64,000 nt of DNA from Anthoceros angustus (Eukaryota; Streptophyta; Anthocerotopsida; Anthocerotales; Anthocerotaceae): contig MU008195.1 of NCBI GenBank assembly GCA_010909165.1, positions 434,001 to 498,000 of the forward strand. Reading direction: 5' to 3'. This document shows positions 20,732 to 32,866 of the stretch, piece after piece. Position 1 is the first letter of the stretch. Every line of letters begins with the position of its first letter. The notes beneath the pieces were generated by a model. The model was given only the letters and a program-made list of their open reading frames with translations. It was not told the origin of the DNA and ran no database searches. The translations under genes and the position numbers were made by a program.

Positions 20732-22876
20732 TGTTGTTAAAATTTCAAGGCAAAACCTCAGTAAAAATCATAATCGTATTGATGCAAACCAAGTTGCTCT
20801 GAATACAAAATAAGAGTCAAGTGCTTATATCACCAACAACCGCATAATATGGGTCTCATTGACGAGCCCTTTGACCCCTTTATGAAGGGATATTGGCCCA
20901 ATCAAACTTAGAATAATAATAATAATAATAGTAGATATAGTTGTTTCTATATTATTCCTATCCATAGGACTATATTATCCTTTAACACTCTATGTGGAAA
21001 ATGGTATTATCCTTTAACACTCTAAGTTTAGAATAGTAGTTATTGTAAGAGCAACTCGACCTTATGTGTTCAGTTATTGACTGGCTACTCTTTTAGTCCG
21101 AGACTAGTAATTTTCACTCAATAGGAACGAGACTACCCATGTCCGAGTCGTAATAAGTCACTTTTGATATGAATCTCCTCTCTATTATAGATAATGGGCT
21201 ACTGTTTTAGTCCAAGATTAGTAATTTTCACTTGACAGGAACAAGACTACCTATGTCTGAACTGTGATAAGTCACTTTTGATATGAATCTCCTCTCTATT
21301 ATCTATAATATTTCATGGGATGGCAAATCCCTAGAAAAATCGGAGGATTGGGACCAATATCTACGGCGATAGCCAATCCTAAACTTTGTTTTATAGGTGA
21401 GGACTAGAGTCAAAACATGGTCAAAATGAAGTCTTCGTGTCAGTGTGATCTTGCCTCCTCTCAATTGAAAGACATGCTTTTGGTTAGGAAGTGCTCTCAG
21501 CAATTGGGATAGTTTTTGTGATAAAGACTGTTTGAGTAGAAGAAAAGCCTCAACCGTGCTGTATGATCAGGTTAGTTGGATTGAAAAAGGTGTAAGTAGT
21601 GTGGATGAGAAGGCCGTTATCAAGCTGAAGAATGAATTGGATAGCCTCACTTCATCTCTAAGCAGTAGTAGCAAGACCAAGCTAATCCTCGAAACTATTC
21701 CTTGGCCTTGTATGTTTAGAAGTTTGTAGACCAAGCTAGTCCACTACCTATTCCTTGGCCTTGTATGTTCAGGAGTTTGTAACCAAGCTAGTCCTCACTA
21801 ACTATTCCTTGACCTTGTATGTTCAAGAGTGTGTAGAATTGCTGATTTAAGTTATGTTCTCTACATGAAAAAGTTGTTCTAAGTGTTTGTTTTACTTTTT
21901 GCTTTTTGTGGAAGGTAGTACCACTTAGGAAGAACTCTCACGGAGGATTGTTGATTTAAATTGTATTTCTATACCGAGTGTCTATTTTACTTTCTACTTT
22001 TTTGGAGGGCAGTCTTTTGCTGATTTCAGCTGTGTTCTCTCCATTTTCTCTATAAAGAAAAATGGTTGTAAGTGCATACGTTACTTTTTAAGAAGGTAGT
22101 GTCACACGGTGTTAATTTCAGTTGTGCTTGTTTTACTTTTTTGGTTAGTTGTGCCTACCTCACGTTCTTGGAGGTAGTCTCGCACAGTGATAGTTGTGTC
22201 AGCTTTACTTTTTTGGAGGGTACGTTGATTGCAGTTGTGTTCTCTGCATGGAAAAGTCGTTCTAAGTGCCTGCTTTATTTTTTACTTTTTTGGAGGATAG
22301 TCTGCGCGAAAGAACACTCACGTAATACCACCCCTTGTGGTATGTTGATTTGTCTGCAGCTGGGAGATCAGAATGGCTTGTCTTGATTACTGTGTTGGCT
22401 CGATATTCATCTTGGTCATCTTGGTTGCTGGAGTTCTTGGTGTCCAAAGCTCAGGTTCCTCATTCCGAGGAGACCACATTGACTCCAAAGTCATCGTTTG
22501 TATTTTTTCAGTGTTCTTTTGGAGAAACATGTCCTAGCATAAGAGAAGGACTACAGTTTGCTGAGTAAGTTTTGGAGGTTGCATTTGCGAGAGGAGATCT
22601 GTGAGCACCATGCAGCAGATTTCTTTTTGAAAGCGAAACTGTACACAAACTTTATTGAAGAATTAAAAGAATTAAAAACGTCCCCTACGAAAGGGGCAGG
22701 CCAGCGAAACAAAACGTAGGAGTTACCAGGGGCAGCAGATTGAACATGATGTTTGTCTCTTGTGAGTCACTGTGTGCCTGTGTGGTCTATTCGAGCTTCT
22801 GCTGCAGACTCAGAATGAAATAGTCTGTACGAACAAGAAACGTAGCAACCTTACCCATCTCAAGCAATCTTACAAA
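20732..22876. other. intergenic with short tandem repeats
   Basis: A unit of about 115 bases is duplicated at about 21085-21310 (gtaattttcact ... gatatgaatctcctctctatta). Degenerate repeats built on tttactttttggagg run from about 21840 to 22310. A weak plus frame with a signal-like hydrophobic stretch occurs at about 22370-22480, without support. No gene is called. Confidence 0.35.
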
Positions 22877-24146
22877 TCAGTTCCGAGGCTTTAAAATACG
22901 GTTGGCAATGTCTTCGAACGTAAGCACGTCTTTTTTCCAGAGCCTGAAATGACGATGCTGGACAGTTAAGCCAGGCAAGTTGGGGAAGTGAATTGCTGGA
23001 ATTGTGCATCGGCTGCTACTCACCAGCTATCGATCCCCACGGCTTCTGCTCCCTGTTTGTCAGCAACGAAGTCATCTCCGACGTGAACCGCTTCATTGGC
23101 TTGTACTGCCAGTTGCTCTATCAAATTGTCCACATTCCGGGGTCATGACACTTCAGCAGCAGGTGGTGCCAGGACAACTTAGTGATTCCAACTTACCCAA
23201 AGCAGCTCGGAAAATCTGTGGGGCAGGCTTTTCATGACCGATTTCTGATGAAACAATCACAGCATCAAACCTGCAAGCAGATAGGCTCACTGGGAGGCCG
23301 AATTTTGGAAAAGTCGGAGCTGTAAGCAAGGGAGAAACGCACAATTGACTCACAGACAGTCCACTCCAAGGTCGTGCAATATAGGCCGCAGTCTGGAGTC
23401 GAAGTTGGACACTACAGCAAGCTTCACTGTTCCATGGACATCCTGGTTAGCATAAGGTGAAGGTGGAAGGCAAACAATGCACAATAAAACGGTAAGCAGC
23501 TTACCTCCTGCAACTTTGAGGGAATGCAATGCTTCCTGAGCTCCATCAGACACTTTCCAGGCATCGCCGCTAGCGAAATGCTGCATCAGGGAGCAAGACT
23601 CAGCTGGATGCCCTGCCCGAAATTAGGGTTTGTGGCACAGGCGTGTCCTGGACTGAGACTGACTTGATAGAGTTCCTCGAAGAAATCCACATCAGGACAG
23701 CCGGTTGCAGTGGCCACAGCATATCTCCAGAAGGGTCTTCCATCGCCCTGTGGATCCATGGGGTTGCGGGAAGCCCAAAGTGATGGTGAGAAGTGAAAAA
23801 ATGATGAGGGGGAAGCTTGTCCACTGCAACCAAATCAGCACACCTCATATCGCAATCGCTCAGGCCATGGCTGTGCAAACGCCTTCTTGAATCCCTGCTT
23901 GATTTCAGCTGGCGTTGTGTGCACACCGTACTTGGCTCCAATGGCAGCATATACTTCCGGCACAGGGCGTGCAGTTTCTAGCAGTGTGCCTCCTACATCT
24001 ACCAGCAACGCATCGTACAGGGGGCGGCCTGGGCCTCCAGAACCTCTGGCCGATGACGCCTGCCACCTGAGATGGGGGATCCTGGAGGAAATCACCGGCT
24101 GCAAGAGCGGAACATTCAGCAACGCCACTCTGCTGGACGTGGCCAT
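22877..24146 (-). CDS. HAD-superfamily hydrolase (HDHD3-like), plastid-type
   Basis: Seven exons, all joined in phase, encode 256 residues: 24146-23844, 23747-23664, 23580-23505, 23426-23354, 23270-23197, 23117-23024 and 22943-22877. It corresponds to the plant HAD protein typified by Arabidopsis At2g41250. The N-terminal 40 residues are rich in Ser, Arg and hydrophobics, consistent with a transit peptide. HAD motif I is DVGGTL (nucleophile D50; the usual second Asp is Gly, as in this subfamily). Motif II is VVSNFD, motif III the EKPAP region, and motif IV VHVGDD. A cap segment includes [16 protein letters not shown]. It is a predicted phosphatase; the substrate is not known. The start ATG is supported, and the frame continues upstream without another ATG. 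Confidence 0.9.
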
Positions 24147-24955
24147 GCTTGTTGGAGTGGGAATCAAACTGCACTAGGGCTTGCTTAACAGGGCTGCATC
24201 CGTGTTATACAATTGCAGTTTGGTCGAAGATCCCTATGCCTGTCTCACCTCGTGGAGTTATGCGACCTTCTGCTCTAAAAGCTCACCTTCGAGCAAGATC
24301 CCAAGGTGTAACCACATTGAATTGGACAAGATTCCCAAGGTTGGACCACACTGAATTGGATTGCCATGGTATCTGCAAAGTTGCTCCTTCGATTTCCTAT
24401 CATCTTGCCAAATTTTGTTTCCAGAGCAGCACGGGAGGTGGCTAAGGTTTCTTGTTGCACCGCTGCTGGCGGTCCTGTGTGCGGTGGCGGAGTTGCATCC
24501 GGTGTATAGGTATATTCATGTATCATGAGGCGGAGGTACGCCTTTGCTCATTTTGCCCAAATCGAACTCAGCCACAGTCGAGTGGTAAGCTTGGGATGAG
24601 TGAGAGCGGCTGCTCCAGTAACTTCAAGTGTGGAGGTGACTGTGAATGAGTTCGCGCCCCATCCCGTCTGGATTTGAGAGACTTTCGGGTAACTCAGGCT
24701 CTTACTGAAACGCCAGGCGCAATAAATCCAACTGTAGGTTTATCCAAATCTTGCAAAATACTACTAACAAGAGATATGATAATCAGTGTAGGAGCATAGA
24801 TATTAGGTTTTAAAAAAAATACCTATATCTACTAACTGTTATTATTTAACTCTAGTCGTTGATTCTTGCTATATGATTGTTCTCGTCAAATAGTAGTGGT
24901 CTTTACAATTGTTATATATTTATAGCAACCAAACCAAAATATTCCAAAGGTCATA
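24147..24955. other. intergenic, HAD upstream and translocator 3' end
   Basis: This separates two same-strand genes and should contain the HAD promoter near 24150-24400. The rest becomes AT-rich toward the translocator stop codon. No further gene is seen. Confidence 0.35.
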
Positions 24956-27045
24956 TTAGTTGAGCAATGGTGCCTTTGTAAGAAGTGCTACCTGTATAAA
25001 AGCATTGTGAGTAAAAATAATTTAGTAGTATAAGAATAGAATATAATAATAGTTATAAAAATATATTCAAACATTACCTTCTTTTGCTCCTCAATTCTAG
25101 CCTTGATGAAAGAATATAAAGCAACCCCAGCTATAGCAATTGCTGTTCCAATACCAGTCTGAGTTGAAATTGGATTGCCTGATGTTTGGAATGTGTAAGT
25201 AAACACTTTTGCATCTCATTAGCAGTTAGAATATCTACAAATTATAAAACCTTACCAAAAATAAGAATAGAAAACCCAATAACAAATATGCGTTTCAAAA
25301 CATTGCCAACTGCGTGGGACAATGGTGCTACACGCTCCAATGTGTTAGTTGCAAGCTGCAAAATCATGTAGGGCGTTGAAATGATCAGTACACAAATAAA
25401 ATAGTAACTTAACTCTTTATTTTCTTATTATTGGACTAGAGTATTGCACATACCTGATTATACGTATGGTAGAATAATCCCACTAAAATAAGATCAAACA
25501 GGAACTTTTGTAAGCCAACAGTTCCAAGAGCATCGGCAAACCCATGAAGAAGAAGTTCACGCCCTTCCATCTGTTATAACAATATCCACATCTACATTAG
25601 TATAAAGTATTTTTTTCAGCAATTAATATTGTTTTGACTATGAATCCAAATCTTACCACTAGTGGCAGTGGGATACAAAAGAGGAGCGCCATTATCGTTA
25701 TGTAAGCATAGACGTTTGTACTATCCATACCAATCTGCAATATTCCATTCATGGGTGGTGAAGCTCATTCACACAATAGTGCATCAAACAAAAAATAGGA
25801 AATGCCAAGGAAGTGTCACAATACCATAGCCTTTTTGCTATATATATTTCTGTAGGTAAAAACAACATTTGCGACCATTGCACCCGAAAATCCCATCCAA
25901 TTAAAAGAAATCTCTGTAATAGATGCCATACACACACCTAGCCAAATATCTCAAAATAAGTAATCAATTAGTATGCAATAGATCTTAACTACAATGTGTG
26001 TTTTGGAGATAAGATATAATACCTAATACAACTGGAATCAGAGACAACCATACAGTATATGGAACTGCTTGTTGTAAGATGAACCGTGTCGCAGTCGCAC
26101 TAAAGAAAGGCTCAAGAGCTACATTCAAATGTTGATGAGAAACATAAGACTAGTATTATAGCAACAACAAATAATACACAAACATTTTTCATACCTTTTA
26201 TGGTATGTGTGAAAGAAACAGCCATAGTAGCAAAAGATACGTTTGTTGTCACGTGGCCAATAGCATGGCAAACTGCTACTGGAAGAAGTAGAAGAAGCTG
26301 GTCTTTAGTGATTGCCTGCAACATGAAATCCAATAGTATTCTCAAAAGAGGAAATATTGACGATAATTCCATTACTATAGATGTTTAGTGAATTGTTTAT
26401 TTAGAATATTACGATGGGTTATTCAATAACTTACAGCACGTTTCGGAAGTCTTACAATCCATGATACCAAACAATAAATGGCACCGACAGTTAACTCTAT
26501 CGTTGACAAAAAACTGTGAACATGGCCAAATTGTTAGAAAAATACAAGAATGTTGCGCATTATTATAAATAAGTGCATACTTACTAGGGATATGGAAAAT
26601 AATTGAGGATCTTTTTGTTAAGGATGTTGAAGATGACATTCAGGAAGTACCTAGTATATCGACGCGTTAGTAAAAAAACATCGAAACAACAAAAACAGTT
26701 GTATATTACGTAAACTCCAGCTCTCACCACATAAAAAAGAAGAATCCTGTTAACAATGTCGGATAATATGACGCAAATGTTGCACAAAGTCTCCTGAACC
26801 AATTCAATGACCAAGTTAGCCATGAATCATTGTAATCTCCTCTATTTGTCCTCATGAACATGTCACATTTGTCTAAACAGATAATGGGTAAGCAACACGA
26901 AGAACGCAATACAATCAACTTACTTTGATGCAGGTGTTGTTCGAGGGTCCCCATCCTCATGTTCTAACAATGGCACATGTAGCTCATCCACAATCACTTC
27001 ATCTGCCCTGGTAGTAACATTTCTACTGCAACTCATGGTGCCCAT
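24956..27045 (-). CDS. TPT: triose-phosphate/phosphate translocator
   Basis: Twelve exons, all phase-consistent, encode 364 residues: 27045-26924, 26793-26728, 26650-26585, 26513-26435, 26315-26195, 26118-26023, 25937-25825, 25734-25657, 25570-25454, 25355-25256, 25178-25078 and 24991-24956. The body closely follows plant [85 protein letters not shown] and VLKR with the substrate-binding Lys-Arg pair. TPTs exchange triose phosphate or 3-phosphoglycerate for phosphate across the inner plastid envelope. The first 40 residues ([20 protein letters not shown], then an acidic stretch ending HEDGD) do not look like the usual 70-80 residue transit peptide. Either an upstream exon is missing or this is a non-plastid member. 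The last exon ([11 protein letters not shown]) is tentative; reading on without splicing gives another tail. Confidence 0.9.
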
Positions 27046-28030
27046 AAGTTAAGTAAGGAGACAAAAAGGGGTTAGAATAACAAAGCTTGCCTCCAATGCC
27101 TTATTTGAACACAAGCATCAAATAAGAATGAAAATACCTCACACAGCTTACATATATAGACTGAAAGGAGATATAATCTCGATGACATGATGGGGTTTTC
27201 TCGATATAGTTTATAATATTAATTATTATTAATAAAAATAACAAGTTTTATTAGAAGTAATGCTTTTTTTTCCACTTTAATCTGTGATGTAGAGGTTAAG
27301 GGGCAGGAAGAAAAAGAGAAGGCCTTTGCAAAGGCAGATGTAGGGCAAGCATTTAGGTGGGGAATTAGGGTCCAGGGTCCAGGGGAGAGGACGGCGGGGC
27401 ATTAGTGCGGCGTGCGGTCGTGACAGGCGGGTGGGCAAAAGCGGAATTGTGAAGGAAAGTACCGGGAAGGCTGATAAGGCGTCAAGAGTGATAAGGGAGC
27501 GAAAGAGCAGGTCGTGAAAATGTGGGGAGTCGTATGATGATCCAGACGGGAACGGCCGTAGCTTGCCAGCTCCTGCGGCGCCTTTGCCTCCTCACGACAC
27601 TCTTGTCTGCCGTTTCGCCCGCCTTTCGCCGCGGCAAACGGAACGCGTCCGTTGACAGATGCTTGGGCGAAAGCGTTCCCCCTCCGTCCCTGGTTCCTCC
27701 TGTCCGCGCTATGCTGCGGCTGCTGCCTGCTGCCTGCTGCCTGATGCCCGCTGCGCCTGCGCTTTCCTTGCTGCCGCCGCCTCTTCTCCAGGCTCTTCTT
27801 CCCCCGGGCCTGCTTGCAAGCTCTGGAATTTGAGTCCGCGGGGACCAATTTGGGCGCATTTTCAACCGCAATTTGCCGTTTTGTTGGTGCGGCCAGCGCG
27901 AGCTCTGGCTGGTCATTCTGCTGCACCCGCGTTTGCATTGCGTGTGGCTTTCATGCGCTGCGAGCCGAGGGGCTGGATCTTCTTCTCCTCTGCTACCCCC
28001 GGTGCAGCGCTGGATTTTTAGCGTCTCAGA
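27046..28030. promoter_or_regulatory. divergent region between translocator and YABBY
   Basis: The two genes start on either side of this stretch. The left half is AT-rich and the right half (27300-28030) is GC-rich, with (CTGCTGCCTG)-like repeats near 27720-27780. Several long frames exist on both strands here because of composition; none looks like a protein family. It probably contains the YABBY promoter and a long leader. Confidence 0.4.
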
Positions 28031-29346
28031 ATGGCGCGCCTGATTGAGCAAAAAGCTGGCCGACCGGACGACGCCGAGCTCTTCAGTCTCTACCACGTGC
28101 AATGCTGCTTCTGCGGGAAGATTCTGGCGGTAAAGTGTTGGCTGGAGCTCCAGGATGCGTTCAGTGTTTCGTTCTGCTGTGTTTGATGCTGAAGTTTGGA
28201 GGTTGGAATTCTGAGGGACCGTTTTTGGCCTTTGGTTTTGGGTTTTGGAAATTGGAGAAACGAAGATTTCCGTGTCTTTTAATTACTGGATGGAGTGTGG
28301 TAGATTAGGTGGCTTGCCCGTCGGAGATGGCTGACATGCCAGGCCCTGCATTGTGAGGTTCGCGATGGGTGTGCAGGTGAATGTGCCGCAAAGAAGCTTA
28401 TCGGACAATGTGCTGGTGCGATGTGGGCACTGCGAAAGCCTGCTCACAGTCGACATGAGGGCGCGCAGTAGTGAAATGGTTGGTGGCTGGATCACCAAGC
28501 GTGCAATTGGAGGACTTGTCTAGTGCTCCGCCATTCTGCCTCCTGGTCTGTGCACAATTCAGGAGCATTTTAATTGAAAGCAAGATCTCGTTTTGCAGGA
28601 GTTGCCGGTAGTCTCGTATGCACTTCATGTAGGCGGGCCAGCGCAGCAAACAGCAATAACAGTCACTGCTCAGTATTCGGACCAAATTCCTGTGGGTACG
28701 ACTGTCGCTACGGAGACGACCGACATGCCAACGCATACCATTCCGGCGTCGCACAAGAGAAATGATATGGCATCTGAGCGGGCAGGCCCGGAGAGCAATC
28801 GTGGTAAGACTTCTTCGACTGAGACCTGTTTGTAATTTGTGCACACCAATATATGGTCTGGCAAAGCTCATGATCACCCGCGGAAATCATGGTTTTGCAG
28901 CAGGAAAGAGGAGCAGGAATCCATCAGCATACAACATTTTCATCAGGTGTGTACATATGTTGCTGCTTGGGGTGCATGACATGTACGGTTGTGGGCAGAC
29001 GCTGGCCTTGCAACAAAAAGGCTGTGGGCGCCTCCTAATGAGGCTGCACTCACTTTTAGCAACACGGAACCTGTGTGTACAGAGAGGAGATCCAGAGGAT
29101 AAAAGCAAGGAATCCCAATATTGATCACAAGCAGGCGTTCAGCACAGCTGCCAAGAATGTAAGTTATTTGCTCGACATTGGCCGCTGCTGGGGCCAGCTT
29201 CCTTAGGCTACACTTGGTCTGTGATGAATCCTGATTTTCCCCCTGGAATGCTTGTGATATATAAGTGGGCTAGCTGTCCTCAACTGTGCCTGGGACTGGA
29301 AGAAGTGGAATCAACACACAAGACCGACATGCCTGAGGTGAAGTGA
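28031..29346 (+). CDS. YAB: YABBY transcription factor
   Basis: Six exons encode 202 residues: 28031-28129, 28377-28478 (donor tentative), 28599-28803, 28901-28946, 29083-29158 and 29266-29346. The N-terminal C2C2 zinc finger has C25-x2-C28 and C49-x2-C52 (VQCCFCGKILAVNVP, VRCGHCESLLTVDM), the same residue pattern as seed-plant YABBYs. The HMG-like YABBY domain at about 137-187 is split over three exons as in seed plants: KRSRNPSAYNIFIREEIQRI, IDHKQAFSTAAKNW, then ASCPQLCLGL where seed plants have AHFPHIHFGL. The linker is Thr-, Val- and Ala-rich. YABBY proteins set lamina polarity in seed plants; their role outside them is open. Exon 4 has a NAGNAG acceptor (gcagcag). The neighbouring JAZ gene converges on it. 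The only soft point is the end of exon 2. Confidence 0.9.
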
Positions 29347-30193
29347 AGTTTATCTGTACTTGTCCACAAAACCCTGTTCTTGCTGCGCTAGCTTGTCTGA
29401 ACCCGATCTTTGTCCACAAGTCACATCTGCAACCTACTTGCCAAAACTCGCGGCGCCCTCCACACCCCGTGCATGATGAGTTGCGTGCACCAATGCAATC
29501 ATCCATCCAAGACCAACAGCTTCGTCACCCGACCTCCCTCTGTAGCCATTCCTTGCTATCCTGAATGCCCACAGCCGGCCGCACAACTTGTGCCTATGCT
29601 TCACGCCATCATCTCGTGCGATCATGAACCAAAGCTGCAACTGGCTAACAATTATATTCCTGTCGTTCATGCAGGAAGACGAAGCTCAGTCATCTAGGAA
29701 TTGAAATCTCCGTGGACAGCCTCCAGGTTATCCCATGTTTCTCATGTGAGATGCGCTTTCCCGGTATGTACCAGGGTCTGGATCAGTACCAGCATCCAGT
29801 CAAAAAAAAAAACACTAATTTTCTTGTCGACAAATGCAAGATACTCATCCATCGAGCCCGTTGTTGGTTGGGAAGCCTGTGATATCCTCGTTGTGGATTC
29901 TATAAGAGATAGTCAATTGGCACCGTTTGCACTCAGCGTGCCGCACATGGGAGGAACCCACTTGCAGATGACTGGTCAGGTCAGTATGGCAATCCTGAGA
30001 ACTGCCTCATTACTCATGAACCGAATAATTAATCACTTACATGTAACTATTGAATTGGGTTATTTACGTGAGACTCCGGACATACTCCGTTTTCACATGT
30101 AGTTGCGAGAGAGACATCCCGGATAGCGTATGAAACTGGCTAGTGTACAGGAACATACAGCCGTGCGCCAGAAAGCCTTAGTATTCGTAGGCC
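29347..30193. other. convergent intergenic, YABBY and JAZ 3' regions
   Basis: No coding region is recognised. Both 3' untranslated regions should lie here. Open frames at 29343-29700 and 29701-30102 show no family resemblance. Confidence 0.35.
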
Positions 30194-32866
30194 TCATCTG
30201 ACGGACGCCCCGGATTCCTCTTCGTGCTTCCTTTTGTGATCTGGCGCCGTGTGGAAGCAACTCTGCCCCTCCTCCCCTCTGTCAGCTGGCTCCTCGTTAT
30301 CCCCTTGAGCCTTGTGCTGCGTGGTATCATTCCCCTCCACCTGACTGGATGCAGCAGAAGAGTTTGCAGCATCAGGCATGGATCGCGGAGGGGAGGAAGC
30401 AGACGACTTGGGGGGGCTGGGAGGCTTCGAGAAAGTCGGAGATCCTTCCTTCTTATCCGGGTACGCAGGCTTCTGCCGTGCTACCGACCTGCATGCATTT
30501 ACAGGCACGAGCCTGCCATTATAATCACCACCACAACCAAGAGCCAATGCACAAAGCCAGGCCCCCACCAATCCAGCCAGTCTAGAAAGACGAAAGCTGC
30601 AGGAAAAACTGGGCGACAAGCAGCTGCACACACGTACTTTTCCTTTCGCTTTTCCAAAAAGCGAGCCAGCGATGCTTTTCTTGCTTGAGGCAACTCTGCA
30701 CAGACAAGAAGGCCGTTAGTTTCCTGCGGTGCAAGACCTCCACCAACTGGAGAATACACACGCTGGAAAAAAGCCTGATGACCTTGGCTGCCGGCAACGA
30801 AGTAATCACCAGTGTAATTCTGACCTCTACGCGCTCCTTGTGCCTGAGACAAAGCGGGATTAGCAGTGGCAGGGTCCTGAGGGCTCCCTGCTGCAGATCC
30901 AGCAGTCTGGTTCGCTGCAATAGCAGGAGTCTGGTTCGCTGCAGATCCAGCACATTGGTTCATGGCAGACGAACCAGGTGGAGACATGGACACAGAGCAC
31001 TGGGCGCCAGATGCAGTGGGCTGCAGTCTAGCAGCGGCCTGATGCTGCATCTGCGCACTGACAAGAGGGCCGGAGACTGTAATATGACTTTCCGGCCTGC
31101 TAAACTGACTTCCTACTGTCGAGCCTGCATTGGGCGAACTCTGAGGAGCTGGAGTGTTGATGATGCTGGTGGACCATGAACTCCCACTTCCAGCCAGCAG
31201 CATAATAGCTTGGGCCTGCCGCAGTCACCCACGACACCACACAGCTCAAGGTCAGCCTACTTTGCATTATCTTGAAAACAATTACTTTCAGTCCAGATCA
31301 GCATGAAGCTTGCCCATCAAGCGATGCTCTGACATAAGTACCTTGTCGGAAGGAACATCATCATACACGTTCACCGATCCAGCATAGAATATAGTGAGCT
31401 GCGCCGTGAGCGGCCGACCCGGCGAGTTGGATGTGGTAGGCCTGTAAACAAACATTAATTTGAGTCGACTTAGCACAAGCGCCAGACAGCAAAGGGCATG
31501 ACATGGAGGACAGGGCAGGGCACGGCAGAGCAAGACGTGTCAGGGCAGTGAAGGGCAGCCATCTCACCTAGCTACCAGAACACTCCCAGCAGCGTTAGAA
31601 GCAAAATTGGCAGGCGGCCGCGGGGCGGCCATTGCCATGGAGCCGTTCGGCAGCGGGCTAGGGCCAGGGCCAGGAGACGCGGGTGTACCGTTACTCATAC
31701 CCGTTGCACCTGGAGGGATTCGGAAATTGGGGACCGGCACCGCATTGTCCCTAGCACCGGCCATGGCAAGAGAGAGACCCGAGTCGTGCACGCCAGGGCC
31801 AGGGCCAGGGCCAGAGCCAGGGCCAGAGCCAGGGCCAGAGCCAGAGCCAGAGCCAGAGCCAGCCCCAGGCCGCTCTGCAGGCCGCGCCATGGTGTTCCTG
31901 TCGTCCATCGGCGCGCACCGGAGGCAAGGGTGGACGGCGGAACCGCAAACCGGCGGCTGGCCGCCGCAAACTGAGCCTGCGACGCCGCCATAGCCAGATG
32001 CGCGTTCTGCTGCGCCTCAAAGTTCCCTTGCAATACATCCTCCCGGGATGGATAGTTCCCGGGGCCCCGATCCTTGAGGTCCCTCAAAGCGGACCTGTCG
32101 AAGGCAAAATTGTTCTGCGACAACACAACACGGCAAAGATCCTGGTGAGACACGCCACCCCCGGCCCCGGGACATCCAAGATCCAAGATGCACACTTTCC
32201 TGCACCGAATCCTACGAAACGGAGCATCCTTAACAGCCACAGCCACAGCCACAGCCACACCAACTGCAACAGCAACAAGACTCACGTGCGCCTGCTGCAT
32301 CCCGGCCATGCTCTGCTGCGCCTTGTCCATCCACTGGCCTGCACAGCACACAGAACGGACACGTTCAGTCCCGGTTCCCCTCCCGTCCTTCCCTCACCCA
32401 CCCGATCCGCGAGCTGCAGCAAGAAGAAACCGCGTCCAATTCCATCCTCACCCTGGAAATCGGGCACGGCATGCCCGGCCGGCACGCCCCCCGCAGATCC
32501 CTTCCCCAATGCCCCCATCCCGGCCGGGAAACCTTGGCCTCGAAAAGCTCTGCCATTGTTCGGGAAGGCGGACGCGAGGAGCAGCTCATTCGCCTGCCGC
32601 GACCGGGCAGCCGCGGCAGCAGCCTCGTGCTGCGCCTGCGCCTGAGCCTGAGCCTGCGCCTGCTGCGCATCGTGGAACTGCATGACCCCGGGCTGCTGCT
32701 TCACCAGCTTGCCCAATCCATGCATGCTCATCCCCGCCGCCACCTCGTGCTCCCCGTGGCGGAGGCCGCCGTCCTTGAGCCGCTTCTTGTCCGGCTCCCG
32801 CATGTCCGCGCCAGCGCCGCTGCCGAGCCCGAGGAAGTCCCGCGCCACAACCTGATCTCGCTCCAT
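30194..32866 (-). CDS. JAZ: JAZ (TIFY-family) jasmonate-signalling repressor
   Basis: Exons in order: 32866-32452 (MERDQVVARDFLGLGSG start, typical of JAZ), 32338-32286, 32114 to about 31950 (3' end unresolved), about 31897-31568, 31441-31342 with the TIFY/ZIM domain (PLTAQLTIFYAGSVNVYDDV), 31215-30638 ending in the Jas motif (LPQARKASLARFLEKRKEK), and 30488-30194. All but the third-to-fourth join keep phase. JAZ proteins bind MYC factors and the COI1 receptor and are degraded when the jasmonate-type ligand arrives; in bryophytes the ligand is dinor-OPDA. The TIFYAG core is canonical and the DVPSDK-AQAIM splice is at the usual place. Exon 1 has a Gln-Ala run and exon 4 a Gly-Ser/Gly-Pro run. 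No LxLxL EAR motif is evident. The third exon could be longer, shorter or alternative. Confidence 0.88.
31795..31862 (-). repeat. hexanucleotide repeat in JAZ exon 4
   Basis: About 11 copies of ccagag/ccaggg occur on the plus strand. On the coding strand they encode a Gly-Ser/Gly-Pro run (GSGSGSGPGSGPGSGPGPGP). The length keeps the frame, but variation here would change linker length between alleles. Confidence 0.85.

Noticed and set aside
27402-28021. Overlapping long frames on both strands upstream of YABBY
   Set aside because: Composition-driven, with no family resemblance; the place is better explained as YABBY promoter and leader.
31695-32351. 218-codon minus frame ending in a Leu-Ala run within JAZ
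   Set aside because: The Leu-Ala part is the wrong frame of the Gly-Ser/Gly-Pro repeat; the correct frame leads in phase to the TIFY exon.
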